A DNA stretch of 55,293 nt from Pseudomonas parasichuanensis (GTDB lineage: Bacteria > Pseudomonadota > Gammaproteobacteria > Pseudomonadales > Pseudomonadaceae), in assembly GCF_021601385.1 (NCBI RefSeq), contig NZ_BQHO01000036.1, positions 1 through 55,293 on the forward strand, given 5' to 3'. How positions within the stretch are numbered: position 1 is the stretch's first letter; every line of letters begins with the position of its first letter. The notes below the pieces were generated by a model that saw nothing but the letters and a program-made list of their open reading frames with translations, did not search any database and was not told the origin of the DNA. The translations under genes were made by a program, and so were the position numbers. Below are positions 43,514 to 51,716 of this stretch, piece after piece.

Positions 43514-43957
43514 ATGGACCGTTTTTCTCGTCAAACCGGCTTTACCCTGATCGAACTGATGGTGGTGCTGGTGATCGTCGGCATCGCCAGCGCCGCCATC
43601 AGCCTGAGCATCCGCCCCGACCCGGGCAAGGCCCTGCGCGCCGATGCCGAGCGCCTGGCCCAGGTGCTGCAGGTCGCCCACAGCGAAGTACTGGCCGACG
43701 GGCGCAGCCTGTACTGGCAGGCCGACCGCGACGGCTATCGTTTCGTGCGCGAAGGCGAGGTGCTGCACGACGATGGCCCGCTGCGCCCGTGGCGTTGGCA
43801 GGCCGCACCGGTCAGCGTGCAGGGGCTTTCCCGGCGCGGGTTGCCGATCAGCGCCGAGTGGCTGGGCGAACCGCTGCGCCTGGTGCTGGCCAGCGGCGCG
43901 TTGCGTATCGACGTGCTGCGCGATGCCGCGGGCCAGGTGGAGGTACGCCAGCCATGA
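43514..43957 (+). CDS. hxcU: T2SS minor pseudopilin GspH (HxcU)
   Basis: 147 aa from ATG 43514; a GTG at 43508, two codons upstream and 5 bases after AGGAG, is an equally good start. The leader MDRFSRQTG precedes FTLIELMVVLVIVGIASAAISLSI with Glu14 at +5. The body (LAQVLQVAHSEVLADGRSLYWQADRDGYRF) is GspH-like. Stop and hxcW start overlap (ATGA), so both are co-translated. Confidence 0.9.
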   Translation: MDRFSRQTGFTLIELMVVLVIVGIASAAISLSIRPDPGKALRADAERLAQVLQVAHSEVLADGRSLYWQADRDGYRFVREGEVLHDDGPLRPWRWQAAPVSVQGLSRRGLPISAEWLGEPLRLVLASGALRIDVLRDAAGQVEVRQP

Positions 43958-44577
43958 AGCGCCGACAAGCGAGCGGTTTTACCCTGATCGAAGTGATGGT
44001 GGCGATCCTCTTGATGGCGATCGTCAGCCTGGTGGCCTGGCGTGGGCTGGACAGCGTCAGCCGCGCCGACCAGCACCTGAGCAGCAGCACCGCGCAGACC
44101 CGGGCGTTGATGCGCGTGCTGGGCCAACTGGAACGGGACCTGGCGTTGCGCGCGACCACCGAGCTGAGCGAGCCGCCGCTGCCGGGCAGCGAACCGGCGC
44201 CGGACAAACCGCTGCCGGCCATGAGCCTCAAGCATGACGCGCGCACGGGGGCGCAGCTGGAGGTGATTCGCACCGGTGCCGATGGCAGTGGCTTGCAGCG
44301 TGTGCGCTGGTGGCATGAGGGCGGCACGCTGTACCGCGCCAGTGGTGCGGTGCGCTCGCGTTTTCCGCTGCCCGCGCCCAAGGGGCGGGTGGCGGTGCTC
44401 GAACAGGTCAGTGAATTTGAAATGCGCTATTGGGCACCGGGCAAGAGCTGGCGACAGCTGGAGGGGCAGCGCGAGGATGATCCACGCGGGCTGGAGCTGA
44501 GCCTGGTTCATCAGGGGCCGCTGGGGGCGGAGCGTTATCGGCAGGTGCTGGGGCCGTTTGAAGGGGGGCCGCGCTAG
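43954..44577 (+). CDS. hxcW: T2SS minor pseudopilin GspJ (HxcW)
   Basis: 207 aa. The leader MKRRQASG precedes FTLIEVMVAILLMAIVSLVAWRGLD with Glu13 at +5. The C-terminal GspJ domain is recognisable by ALMRVLGQLERDLALRA and later VLEQVSEFEMRYWAPGKSW. With HxcV and HxcX it builds the pseudopilus tip. Its start overlaps the hxcU stop by 4 bases. It converges on vreR with a 93-base gap that holds a 53-bp dispersed repeat. Confidence 0.92.
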   Translation: MKRRQASGFTLIEVMVAILLMAIVSLVAWRGLDSVSRADQHLSSSTAQTRALMRVLGQLERDLALRATTELSEPPLPGSEPAPDKPLPAMSLKHDARTGAQLEVIRTGADGSGLQRVRWWHEGGTLYRASGAVRSRFPLPAPKGRVAVLEQVSEFEMRYWAPGKSWRQLEGQREDDPRGLELSLVHQGPLGAERYRQVLGPFEGGPR

Positions 44578-44611
44578 GTGGGCACTGGGGTTTTGCCAGG
44601 GGATCGAGGGA

Positions 44612-44664
44612 GGCTGCCAGGTGCTTGGCGGTGTTTTTGCAGCGCTCTTGAGATCGAGCGCCGC
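44612..44664 (+). repeat. 53-bp dispersed repeat, copy 1
   Basis: This copy matches 47289-47341 in the same orientation: the last 27 bases (starting TGCAGCGCTCTTGAG) are identical and 17 of the first 19 also agree. An inner palindrome GCGCTC-N8-GAGCGC forms a hairpin. It sits between the hxcW and vreR stops. It resembles repeat elements scattered in P. putida-type genomes, but I cannot name the family. Confidence 0.8.
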
Positions 44665-44670
44665 CCCACC

Positions 44671-45579
44671 TCAACTGATCAAGATCACCCCACCCGGCAA
44701 CTCGGTACAGCGCGCGCCATAGGCATCGCGGATCAGCCCAGCCACCCCCGGCAACTGCGCCAGGGTAAAGCGCGCCTGCACCTTGCGCCGGCCAAGGCTC
44801 GGATTGAGCAGCACCAGCATGCCCGGCCGGTAGCGGTTGATTTCGTCGATCACCCGCGCCAGGGGCGCATCATGGAACACCAGCAACTGCTCACGCCAGG
44901 CCATCACCTCAAGGGCGTCGAACGCTTGCGGCTGGCCGACCTGATTCGGGTCGTACACCAGCTGCTTGCCGCTGTCGAGCAGTTGGCTGCGCCCCCGCCA
45001 CTGCAGGCGTACCTGCCCGGCCAGGCAGCTCAGGCATACGCGGTCGCCCTCCTGACGCAGGTTGAACCAGGCCAGTTGCGCGCTGAGCAACGCCCCACCG
45101 GCCTGGACCTGCATCGGCGCGCTGGCCTTGACCTGCAACTCGCCTTCCAGCAGGTGCAGCCCGCTCTCGCCCTGCACGCTGACGCGGGTCTGGGTATTGA
45201 GTTCCAGGTCGATGCCCTGGGCCAGCTGCACATGGCGTTGCTCACCAACTGCCGTCTGCAGGTCGGCGCTGGGGCCACCCAGCAGGCCGCCACCACGCAC
45301 GAGCACCCACGCGGCCGAGGCGGCGATGGCGCCACCGAGCAAGGCCCGTCGGCGAAAGCTGCGCAGCGGCACCACCTGGCTGGCCTGAAGCGCGGCGGGC
45401 TCGAGTTGCCGCCACAGGCGGCAGACAGCCTCGAACGCCTCGGCATGTTCCGGGCTCTGCGCACACCAGGCGCGCAAGGCGCGCCCGTCGGCCACGGTGG
45501 CGCGCCCGGAGGTCAACAGCAACAACCAGTCCTGGGCCTGGCTGTGCAGGCTGGAATCGGGCAAAGGATGGGGTGTCAT
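44671..45579 (-). CDS. vreR: FecR-like anti-sigma/regulator (VreR)
   Basis: 302 aa from the ATG at 45579; a longer frame to 45684 would run into vreI. The cytoplasmic N-terminal domain (SSLHSQAQDWLLLLTSGRATVADGRALRAWCAQSPEHAEAF) is the DUF4880/FecR start. One membrane helix is at about 78-95 (RALLGGAIAASAAWVLV). The FecR periplasmic domain follows (SADLQTAVGEQRHVQLAQGIDLELNTQTRV), with the C-terminal STN-binding part (LEVMAWREQLLVFHDAPLARVIDEINRY). It holds VreI until signalled by VreA. It lies 40 bases after vreI. Confidence 0.92.
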   Translation of the reverse strand: MTPHPLPDSSLHSQAQDWLLLLTSGRATVADGRALRAWCAQSPEHAEAFEAVCRLWRQLEPAALQASQVVPLRSFRRRALLGGAIAASAAWVLVRGGGLLGGPSADLQTAVGEQRHVQLAQGIDLELNTQTRVSVQGESGLHLLEGELQVKASAPMQVQAGGALLSAQLAWFNLRQEGDRVCLSCLAGQVRLQWRGRSQLLDSGKQLVYDPNQVGQPQAFDALEVMAWREQLLVFHDAPLARVIDEINRYRPGMLVLLNPSLGRRKVQARFTLAQLPGVAGLIRDAYGARCTELPGGVILIS

Positions 45580-45619
45580 GGTGTCGACGGCCTGCCGTGA
45601 AGTTTCTGCTGTGTATTGA

Positions 45620-46162
45620 TCAAGACGGTTTTCCCGCACCGGGACCGAACCGCTGGATGACTTTTCTTTGCAGACGGTTGGCACAGTGGGTCAGCGCGGC
45701 CTTCAGTTCCTTCTCGACCATGCGCGTGGAAATGCCGAAACGCTCGGCGATTTCCAGGTGCGGCGACTCCTCCAGGCGTGCGGCGATGAAGATCCGCCGG
45801 CGCCGGCTGGGCAGCTCGTAGAGTGCCCCCAGCAGCGACTGCAACTCCTTCTGCCCGCCGACGATGCGCGCCGGGTCCTGGTCCTCGCTGACCTGCAGCA
45901 GCGCTTCGATCTCGCCACCGGTGAGCAGCCGCGCGTCGGCCTGACGGCGGTCGGCGGCGATGTTCAGCGCCATGCGGTACAGGTAGGCGTCGGGCTTTTG
46001 CACCTGCGGCGCGCTGTCCATGCGGTCGACGCGCAGGTAGGTTTCGTGCAGCACGTCGCAGGCCAGGTCGTCGGAGCCCAGCCGCCGCTTGAGGCGCAGC
46101 TTGAGCGCGTCGTACGAGTCCAGGAACAGCCTGGCCAAGGCGGTATCGCGTGGTTTGTTCAT
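45620..46162 (-). CDS. vreI: FecI-type ECF sigma factor (VreI)
   Basis: 180 aa from ATG 46162 (AAGGAG 11 bases upstream; the ATG overlaps the vreA stop). Region 2 is LARLFLDSYDALKLRLKRRLGSDDLACDVLHETYLRVDRM with PDAYLYRMALNIAADRRQ. Region 4 is LYELPSRRRRIFIAARLEESPHLEIAERFGISTRMVEKELKAALTHC, the iron-starvation FecI pattern. In P. aeruginosa, VreI activates hxc and pdt genes under phosphate starvation together with PhoB, as I recall. The gene order vreA-vreI-vreR is kept here. Confidence 0.93.
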   Translation of the reverse strand: MNKPRDTALARLFLDSYDALKLRLKRRLGSDDLACDVLHETYLRVDRMDSAPQVQKPDAYLYRMALNIAADRRQADARLLTGGEIEALLQVSEDQDPARIVGGQKELQSLLGALYELPSRRRRIFIAARLEESPHLEIAERFGISTRMVEKELKAALTHCANRLQRKVIQRFGPGAGKPS

Positions 46163-46887
46163 ACCGCCGAAGCTCCTTGCGTGGTCATACAATCGCTATC
46201 CATTGTCGATGTGCCCGGACGCAAGAGCAGCGTTACCGGCTGGGCCAGCGCCCCCGGCGGCTGCCGGGCCAGGCGCAGCGCCCGCAGCGCTTCAATCAGC
46301 GCCGTGTCGCGCGGCAGTTCACCGGTGCTGGCCAGCAACCGCGTCTGCACCACCCGCCCCTGCATGTCGATCCACAGCTGCAAGGCCGCGCGGTAGCCGC
46401 CCGGGCGGGTCAACGGCGAACGGCACAAGGCATGTTCCACCGCCTGCTGGATGGCCAGTGCGTAGCTGCCGGCCGCCGGTGCAGCCACCGGTTGCCTGCC
46501 TGGCTGACGCGGTGGCAGGCGCATGGGCTGCACGGTGAACGCTTGCGCCGAACTGTAGTGCGCCTGCAGGCCAGTCCCTTCGAGCAGCCGCCGCAGCCCA
46601 TCACGGGCGGTGAAACGGCCTTGCAACGGCATCGACCGTCGCCCCACGGTCAACTCGCGGTCGACCAGCACCGCCATCGTGCTTTGCCGACCGAAGGCAT
46701 GCAGCGCCTGGTCCAGCGGTTGCGCCGGGACATCGAAGTCGATCAGGCTGGCCGCTTGCGCCCAACTGGCTACCGCGCAAACGAGCAGCACGACGAGGCA
46801 GGCAAGGCTCTGGCGCAACCCGGCGTCTCCGCGAAAAACGTCATCCTCGCCGCTGAACATGAATCTGGTATGACAGCCTATGGCCAT
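46159..46887 (-). CDS. vreA: Receptor-like signalling protein without barrel (VreA)
   Basis: 242 aa from the ATG at 46887; another ATG at 46860 also precedes the signal peptide, and neither has a strong ribosome site. The signal region is LACLVVLLVCAVASWAQA. Then comes a secretin/TonB short N-terminal (STN) domain (about residues 50-120: IDFDVPAQPLDQALHAFGRQSTMAVLVD, LQGRFTARDGLRRLLEGTGL). The rest (about 145-240) resembles a TonB C-terminal domain (ALQLWIDMQGRVVQTRLLASTGELPRDTALIEALRAL). There is no plug or barrel, so it is a periplasmic signal donor to VreR, not a transporter. The stop overlaps the vreI start (ATGA). Confidence 0.88.
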   Translation of the reverse strand: MAIGCHTRFMFSGEDDVFRGDAGLRQSLACLVVLLVCAVASWAQAASLIDFDVPAQPLDQALHAFGRQSTMAVLVDRELTVGRRSMPLQGRFTARDGLRRLLEGTGLQAHYSSAQAFTVQPMRLPPRQPGRQPVAAPAAGSYALAIQQAVEHALCRSPLTRPGGYRAALQLWIDMQGRVVQTRLLASTGELPRDTALIEALRALRLARQPPGALAQPVTLLLRPGTSTMDSDCMTTQGASAV

Positions 46888-46953
46888 CAAAGCTTCACCC
46901 CCGGTGTGGCCCCGCGAAGCTAGACTGCAGGCTCATCGCCCAGGAGAACGCCC

Positions 46954-47256
46954 ATGAAACCACTGCCGCTGCTGATCGCTGCGCTGCTGCTGGCAGGTAC
47001 CGCCCAGGCCGAGGACAAGGCCTGCGTCGATGTGCAGGTCGGCCAGGCCCGTGCGCTGGCCTATGACTGCCTGACCCGTCAGTTGCAGAACAGCAACGCC
47101 AACAAGGCCGCCGAGCTGAACCGCCAGGCACAGCAGTTCGACGTGACGCGCCAGCCGCCCAATCGGTTGGGGGTGTTCAACCAGTCGGCGACCAGCGTGC
47201 GCATGGGCAATACGTTTGGTACATCGGCGCAGCCCCAGCGACCGGCGACGCCTTGA
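46954..47256 (+). CDS. Small secreted hypothetical protein
   Basis: 100 aa. The signal peptide MKPLPLLIAALLLAGTAQA is followed by EDKACVDVQVGQARALAYDCLTRQLQ, with two Cys that may pair, and an Asn/Gln/Pro-rich tail. AGGAG lies 8 bases before the ATG. It is divergent from vreA across 66 bases. I do not recognise a family. Alternating with vreA suggests possible co-regulation but this is weak. Confidence 0.72.
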   Translation: MKPLPLLIAALLLAGTAQAEDKACVDVQVGQARALAYDCLTRQLQNSNANKAAELNRQAQQFDVTRQPPNRLGVFNQSATSVRMGNTFGTSAQPQRPATP

Positions 47257-47288
47257 AGGGGTTGTGCGCCTGACTTGAGACAGGGTTG

Positions 47289-47341
47289 GGCTGGCAGGTG
47301 CATGGCGAGAGATGTGCAGCGCTCTTGAGATCGAGCGCCGC
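47289..47341 (+). repeat. 53-bp dispersed repeat, copy 2
   Basis: Same element and orientation as 44612-44664, with 27 identical bases at its right end and the GCGCTC-N8-GAGCGC hairpin. It is followed by CGGCAAGCACCTGGCC, which can pair with the CAGGTGC at the left of this copy. It lies in the 260-base gap before glcD, where no clear promoter was identified. Confidence 0.8.
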
Positions 47342-47516
47342 AAAACTTCGGCAAGCACCTGGCCGCCCTTACCCTATTCCACGGCATACCCCTCACCCCT
47401 CCCCCCTGACTACACTAGGACCAGCCGCCAAGCCACTCGACTGCGCCCCCAGGGCGCGCAGTCTGGTGGCGTGAATGCTTTATCGGACAACAACAAGACT
47501 CCGCCGAGTGAGCCGC

Positions 47517-49016
47517 ATGAACATCCTTTACGACGAGCACATCGATGGACCGTTGCCGGTCGTGGACAAACCCGCGTTGCTGCAAGCCCTGCACGACGCC
47601 CTGCCCGACCTTGAGATCCTCCACCGCAGCGAAGACCTCAAACCCTACGAATGCGACGGCCTGTCAGCCTACCGCACGGTGCCGCTGCTGGTAGTGCTGC
47701 CCGAGCGCCTGGAGCAGGTGCAGGCCCTGCTGCGACTCTGCCACCAACGCGGCGTACCCGTGGTGGCACGCGGCGCCGGCACCGGGCTATCCGGCGGCGC
47801 GCTGCCGCTGAGCCAGGGCATCCTGCTGGTGATGGCGCGCTTCAACCGCATCCTTGAAGTCAACCCGCAGGGGCGTTTCGCCCGGGTCCAGCCCGGGGTG
47901 CGCAACCTGGCGATCTCCCAGGCGGCGGCACCGTTCGGGCTGTACTACGCACCCGACCCGTCTTCGCAGATCGCCTGCACCATTGGTGGCAATGTCGCCG
48001 AAAATGCTGGCGGCGTGCATTGCCTGAAGTACGGCCTGACCGTGCACAACCTGCTCAAGGTGGACATCCTCACGATCGAGGGCGAGCACCTGGTGCTGGG
48101 CAGCGATGCCCTCGACAGCCCGGGCTTCGACCTGCTGGCATTGTTCACCGGCTCCGAAGGCATGCTCGGCATCGTCACCGAGGTAACCGTCAAGCTGCTG
48201 CCCAAACCCCAGGTGGCACGGGTGCTGCTGGCCAGCTTCGACACGGTCGAAGGCGCCGGCCGCGCGGTGGCCGACATCATCGCCGCCGGCATCATCCCCG
48301 GGGGCCTGGAGATGATGGACAACCTGGCGATCCGCGCCGCCGAGGACTTCATCCACGCCGGCTACCCGGTGGACGCAGCGGCGATCCTGTTGTGCGAGCT
48401 CGATGGCGTGGAAGCCGATGTGCAGGACGACTGCGCGCGGGTCGACGCCCTGCTGCGCCAGGCCGGCGCCAATGACGTGCGCCTGGCCTGCGACGAGGCC
48501 GAGCGCGTGCGCTTCTGGGCCGGGCGCAAGAACGCCTTCCCGGCGGTGGGGCGCATTTCGCCGGACTACTACTGCATGGACGGCACCATCCCCCGCCGTG
48601 AACTGCCGCGGGTGCTCAAGGGCATCAGCGAATTGTCCGCGCAGTACGGCCTGCGGGTGGCCAACGTGTTCCACGCCGGCGATGGCAACATGCACCCGCT
48701 GATCCTGTTCGACGCCAACCTGCCGGGCGAGCTGGAACGGGCCGAAGCCATCGGTGGCAGGATCCTCGAACTGTGCGTGGCAGTGGGCGGCAGCATCACC
48801 GGCGAACACGGGGTGGGCCGCGAGAAGATCAACCAGATGTGCGCCCAGTTCAACAGCGACGAGATCACCCTGTTCCATGGAGTGAAGGCCGCCTTCGACC
48901 CGCAGGGCCTGCTCAACCCCGGCAAGAACATCCCCACCCTGCACCGCTGCGCCGAATTCGGCGCGCTGCACGTGCACCACGGCCAACTGCCCTTCCCCGA
49001 CCTGGAGCGCTTCTGA
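47517..49016 (+). CDS. glcD: Glycolate oxidase FAD-linked subunit GlcD
   Basis: 499 aa, full length. FAD-binding type 4 motifs are VPVVARGAGTGLSGGALP (about residues 82-99), PDPSSQIACTIGGNVAENAGG and YGLTVHNLLKVDILT. The C-terminal FAD-oxidase domain carries HAGDGNMHPLILFD and GGSITGEHGVGREK. It oxidises glycolate to glyoxylate as part of GlcDEF, membrane-associated. The start at 47517 follows weak GAG; it is the first gene of glcDEFG, with glcE overlapping by 1 base. No glcC regulator gene is visible upstream. Confidence 0.96.
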   Translation: MNILYDEHIDGPLPVVDKPALLQALHDALPDLEILHRSEDLKPYECDGLSAYRTVPLLVVLPERLEQVQALLRLCHQRGVPVVARGAGTGLSGGALPLSQGILLVMARFNRILEVNPQGRFARVQPGVRNLAISQAAAPFGLYYAPDPSSQIACTIGGNVAENAGGVHCLKYGLTVHNLLKVDILTIEGEHLVLGSDALDSPGFDLLALFTGSEGMLGIVTEVTVKLLPKPQVARVLLASFDTVEGAGRAVADIIAAGIIPGGLEMMDNLAIRAAEDFIHAGYPVDAAAILLCELDGVEADVQDDCARVDALLRQAGANDVRLACDEAERVRFWAGRKNAFPAVGRISPDYYCMDGTIPRRELPRVLKGISELSAQYGLRVANVFHAGDGNMHPLILFDANLPGELERAEAIGGRILELCVAVGGSITGEHGVGREKINQMCAQFNSDEITLFHGVKAAFDPQGLLNPGKNIPTLHRCAEFGALHVHHGQLPFPDLERF

Positions 49017-50062
49017 TGGGCTGCGACATCAGCCAGGACCTGCTGGAGCAGGTCAATCAGGCACTGAACCTGGGCACACCGCTGCGCATCCAGGGCGGCA
49101 ACAGCAAGGCCATGCTCGGGCGCCCGGTGGCCGGCGAGATCGTCGACACCTGGGGCCACCACGGCATCGTCAGCTACGACCCAACCGAGCTGGTCATCAC
49201 CGCCCGCGCCGGCACACCGCTGGTGGAAATCGAAGCCGCACTGCACCAGGCCGGGCAGATGCTGCCCTGCGAGCCACCGCACCTGGGGCCAGGGGCCACG
49301 CTCGGCGGCATGGTCGCGGCGGGGCTGTCCGGGCCACGGCGGCCCTGGGCCGGGGCGGTGCGCGACTATGTACTGGGCACGCGGCTGATCACCGGCCACG
49401 GCAAGCTGCTGCGCTTTGGCGGCGAGGTGATGAAGAACGTCGCCGGCTACGATGTGTCGCGCTTGATGGCCGGCAGCTTCGGCTGCCTGGGGCTGCTCAC
49501 CGAAGTGTCGCTGAAGGTACTGCCCCGGCCACGCCAATGCCTGAGCCTGTGTTTGCCGATGGACAGCCGCCAGGCCTTGGCCGCACTGGCAGAGTGGGGC
49601 CAGCAGTCGCTGCCGATCAGTGCCGCCTGCCATGACGGTGAAGCGCTCTACCTGCGCCTGGAGGGTGGCGAAGGCTCGGTGCGTTCGGCCCGCGAGCGGT
49701 TGGGTGGCGACACCGTGGACAACCGGGTGTGGAGCGACCTGCGTGAACAGCGCCTGCCGTTCTTCGACGCCCCGGCGCCGCTGTGGCGCTTGTCGCTGCC
49801 CAACAACAGCCCCTGGCTCGACTTGCCGGGGCGGCAATTGATCGACTGGGGCGGCGCGCAACGCTGGCTCACGTCCACTGCACCGGCGCAAGCGATTCGT
49901 GAGCAGTTGGCCAGGGTCGGCGGCCATGCCACCGCCTATACGCCCGGCGATGACAGCACAGCACCGCTGCCGGCGGCACTGATGCGCTACCACCAGGCAC
50001 TGAAACGGCAACTCGACCCCCAGGGTATCTTCAACCCTGGCCGCCTTTACCCGGACCTGTGA
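49016..50062 (+). CDS. glcE: Glycolate oxidase FAD-binding subunit GlcE
   Basis: 348 aa, starting in the TGATG junction with glcD. The FAD-binding fold is marked by LRIQGGNSKAMLGRP, HLGPGATLGGMVAAGLSGPRR and EVMKNVAGYDVSRLMAGSFGCLGLLTEVSLKVLP. It is shorter than GlcD and lacks its C-terminal oxidase domain, as in the family. It is required for the GlcDEF complex. GlcF begins 9 bases later. Confidence 0.95.
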   Translation: MGCDISQDLLEQVNQALNLGTPLRIQGGNSKAMLGRPVAGEIVDTWGHHGIVSYDPTELVITARAGTPLVEIEAALHQAGQMLPCEPPHLGPGATLGGMVAAGLSGPRRPWAGAVRDYVLGTRLITGHGKLLRFGGEVMKNVAGYDVSRLMAGSFGCLGLLTEVSLKVLPRPRQCLSLCLPMDSRQALAALAEWGQQSLPISAACHDGEALYLRLEGGEGSVRSARERLGGDTVDNRVWSDLREQRLPFFDAPAPLWRLSLPNNSPWLDLPGRQLIDWGGAQRWLTSTAPAQAIREQLARVGGHATAYTPGDDSTAPLPAALMRYHQALKRQLDPQGIFNPGRLYPDL

Positions 50063-50071
50063 GGCCACGCC

Positions 50072-51301
50072 ATGCAAACCCACCTGAGCGATGCCGCCAA
50101 GCAACTGCCCCGCGGTGAAGAGGCCGAAAGCATCCTGCGTTCCTGCGTGCACTGCGGCTTCTGCACGGCCACCTGTCCCACCTACCAACTGCTTGGCGAC
50201 GAGCTGGACGGACCGCGCGGGCGCATCTACCTGATCAAGCAGGTGCTCGAAGGCGAGCCGGTGACCGCCAGCACCCAGCTGCACCTGGACCGCTGCCTGA
50301 GCTGCCGCAATTGCGAGAGCACCTGCCCCTCGGGGGTCAAGTACCACGACCTGCTGGACATCGGCCGCGCCGTGGTCGAACAACAGGTGCCGCGCCCGCT
50401 GGGCCAGCGTCTGCTGCGCGCAGGCCTGCGCGCCGTGGTGCCGAACCCGGCCGCGTTCAAGGCCCTGGCCAAGGTCGGCAAAACCCTCAGGCCGCTGCTG
50501 CCGAACGGCCTCAAGGCCAAGTTGCCTGCCCATGCGCACGACGCCGGCCGGCGCCCGGCACCCCGCCACCCACGCCGCATACTGCTGCTCGAAGGCTGCG
50601 TGCAGCAGGCACTGTCGCCCAACACCAACGCCGCCGCCGCGCGCCTGCTGGACCGCCTCGGCATCAGCGTCGAGCCGGCCCGTGAGGCCGGCTGCTGCGG
50701 CGCCGTGGACTATCACCTGGATGCCCAGGCGCAAGGCCTGCAACGCGCCCGGCACAACATCGACGCCTGGTGGCCGGCCATCGAAGCCGGCGCCGAAGCC
50801 ATCGTGCAGACCGCCAGCGGCTGCGGCGCCTTCGTGCGCGACTATGGCCAGCTGCTCAAGGACGATGCGCGCTACGCCGCCAAGGCTGCCCGGGTCAGCG
50901 CCCTGGCCCGCGACCTGGTGCAGTTGCTGCAGGGCGAGCCGTTGGAGCAGCTGGGGCTGTGCACCGAACAGCGCCTGGCCTTCCATTGCCCCTGCACCCT
51001 GCAGCACGCGCTAAAACTCGGCGGCGCCGTGGAAAGCCTGCTGACCCGCCTGGGTTTCCACCTCACCCGCGTGCCCGACGGTCACCTTTGCTGTGGCTCG
51101 GCGGGCACTTATTCCCTGACCCAGCCTGCGCTGTCGCGCCAGCTGCGCGACAACCGCCTGGCGGCCCTGGAAAGCGGAAAACCTGCGATCATCGCCACCG
51201 CCAATATCGGTTGCCAGCTCCACCTCGACGGCGCTGGCCGCACGCCGGTACGGCACTGGATCGAAATTGTCGATGACGCCCTGGAGGCACCCCATGCATA
51301 G
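50072..51301 (+). CDS. glcF: Glycolate oxidase iron-sulfur subunit GlcF
   Basis: 409 aa. Two [4Fe-4S] ferredoxin motifs are visible at the N-terminus, CVHCGFCTATCP (about residues 26-37) and CLSCRNCESTCP (about 76-87). Two CCG cysteine-rich motifs (REAGCCGAVDYH, DGHLCCGSAGTYS) mark the C-terminal half. It passes electrons from the flavin subunits to the respiratory chain. Its last bases overlap the glcG start by 8 bases. Confidence 0.96.
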   Translation: MQTHLSDAAKQLPRGEEAESILRSCVHCGFCTATCPTYQLLGDELDGPRGRIYLIKQVLEGEPVTASTQLHLDRCLSCRNCESTCPSGVKYHDLLDIGRAVVEQQVPRPLGQRLLRAGLRAVVPNPAAFKALAKVGKTLRPLLPNGLKAKLPAHAHDAGRRPAPRHPRRILLLEGCVQQALSPNTNAAAARLLDRLGISVEPAREAGCCGAVDYHLDAQAQGLQRARHNIDAWWPAIEAGAEAIVQTASGCGAFVRDYGQLLKDDARYAAKAARVSALARDLVQLLQGEPLEQLGLCTEQRLAFHCPCTLQHALKLGGAVESLLTRLGFHLTRVPDGHLCCGSAGTYSLTQPALSRQLRDNRLAALESGKPAIIATANIGCQLHLDGAGRTPVRHWIEIVDDALEAPHA

Positions 51302-51692
51302 CAAACCCGTACTCGACCAGGCGGACGTCGCCCGGCTGCTCGCCGCCGCCCGCCAGCACGCCCAGGCCCAGCAGTGGCCGGTGACCATCGCCGTGGTCGA
51401 CGACGGCGGCCACCCGCTGGCCCTGGAGCGCCTGGACGGCTGCGCCCCGGCCAGTGCCTACATCGCCATGGAGAAGGCCCGCACCGCAGCACTGGGCCGC
51501 CGGGAATCCCGCGACTACGAGCAGATGGTCAATGACGGGCGCACCGCTTTCGTCACCGCGCCGCTGCTCACCAGCCTGGAAGGTGGTGTGCCGCTGCGGG
51601 TGGAGGGCCAGGTGGTCGGTGCGATCGGTGTGTCGGGCGTCAAGTCGGGGCAGGATGCCGAGGTGGCCAAGGCCGGGGCGCAGGCGCTGTAA
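51294..51692 (+). CDS. glcG: GlcG/HbpS-family protein
   Basis: 132 aa from ATG 51294, behind GGAGG inside the glcF end. VTIAVVDDGGHPLALERLDG, YIAMEKARTAALGRRES and QVVGAIGVSGVKSGQDAEVAKAGAQAL define the GlcG/HbpS fold. Its biochemical role in glycolate use is not settled in the literature I recall; it may bind a cofactor. It closes the glc operon and converges with emrB 25 bases on. Confidence 0.93.
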   Translation: MHSKPVLDQADVARLLAAARQHAQAQQWPVTIAVVDDGGHPLALERLDGCAPASAYIAMEKARTAALGRRESRDYEQMVNDGRTAFVTAPLLTSLEGGVPLRVEGQVVGAIGVSGVKSGQDAEVAKAGAQAL

Positions 51693-51716
51693 CGCCGCCA
51701 CCCCAGCCTTGCCGGC

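Noticed and set aside
46891-46919. AGCTTC ... GAAGC inverted arms before vreA as an operator
   Set aside because: Six-base arms 19 bases apart are easily explained by chance in this composition.
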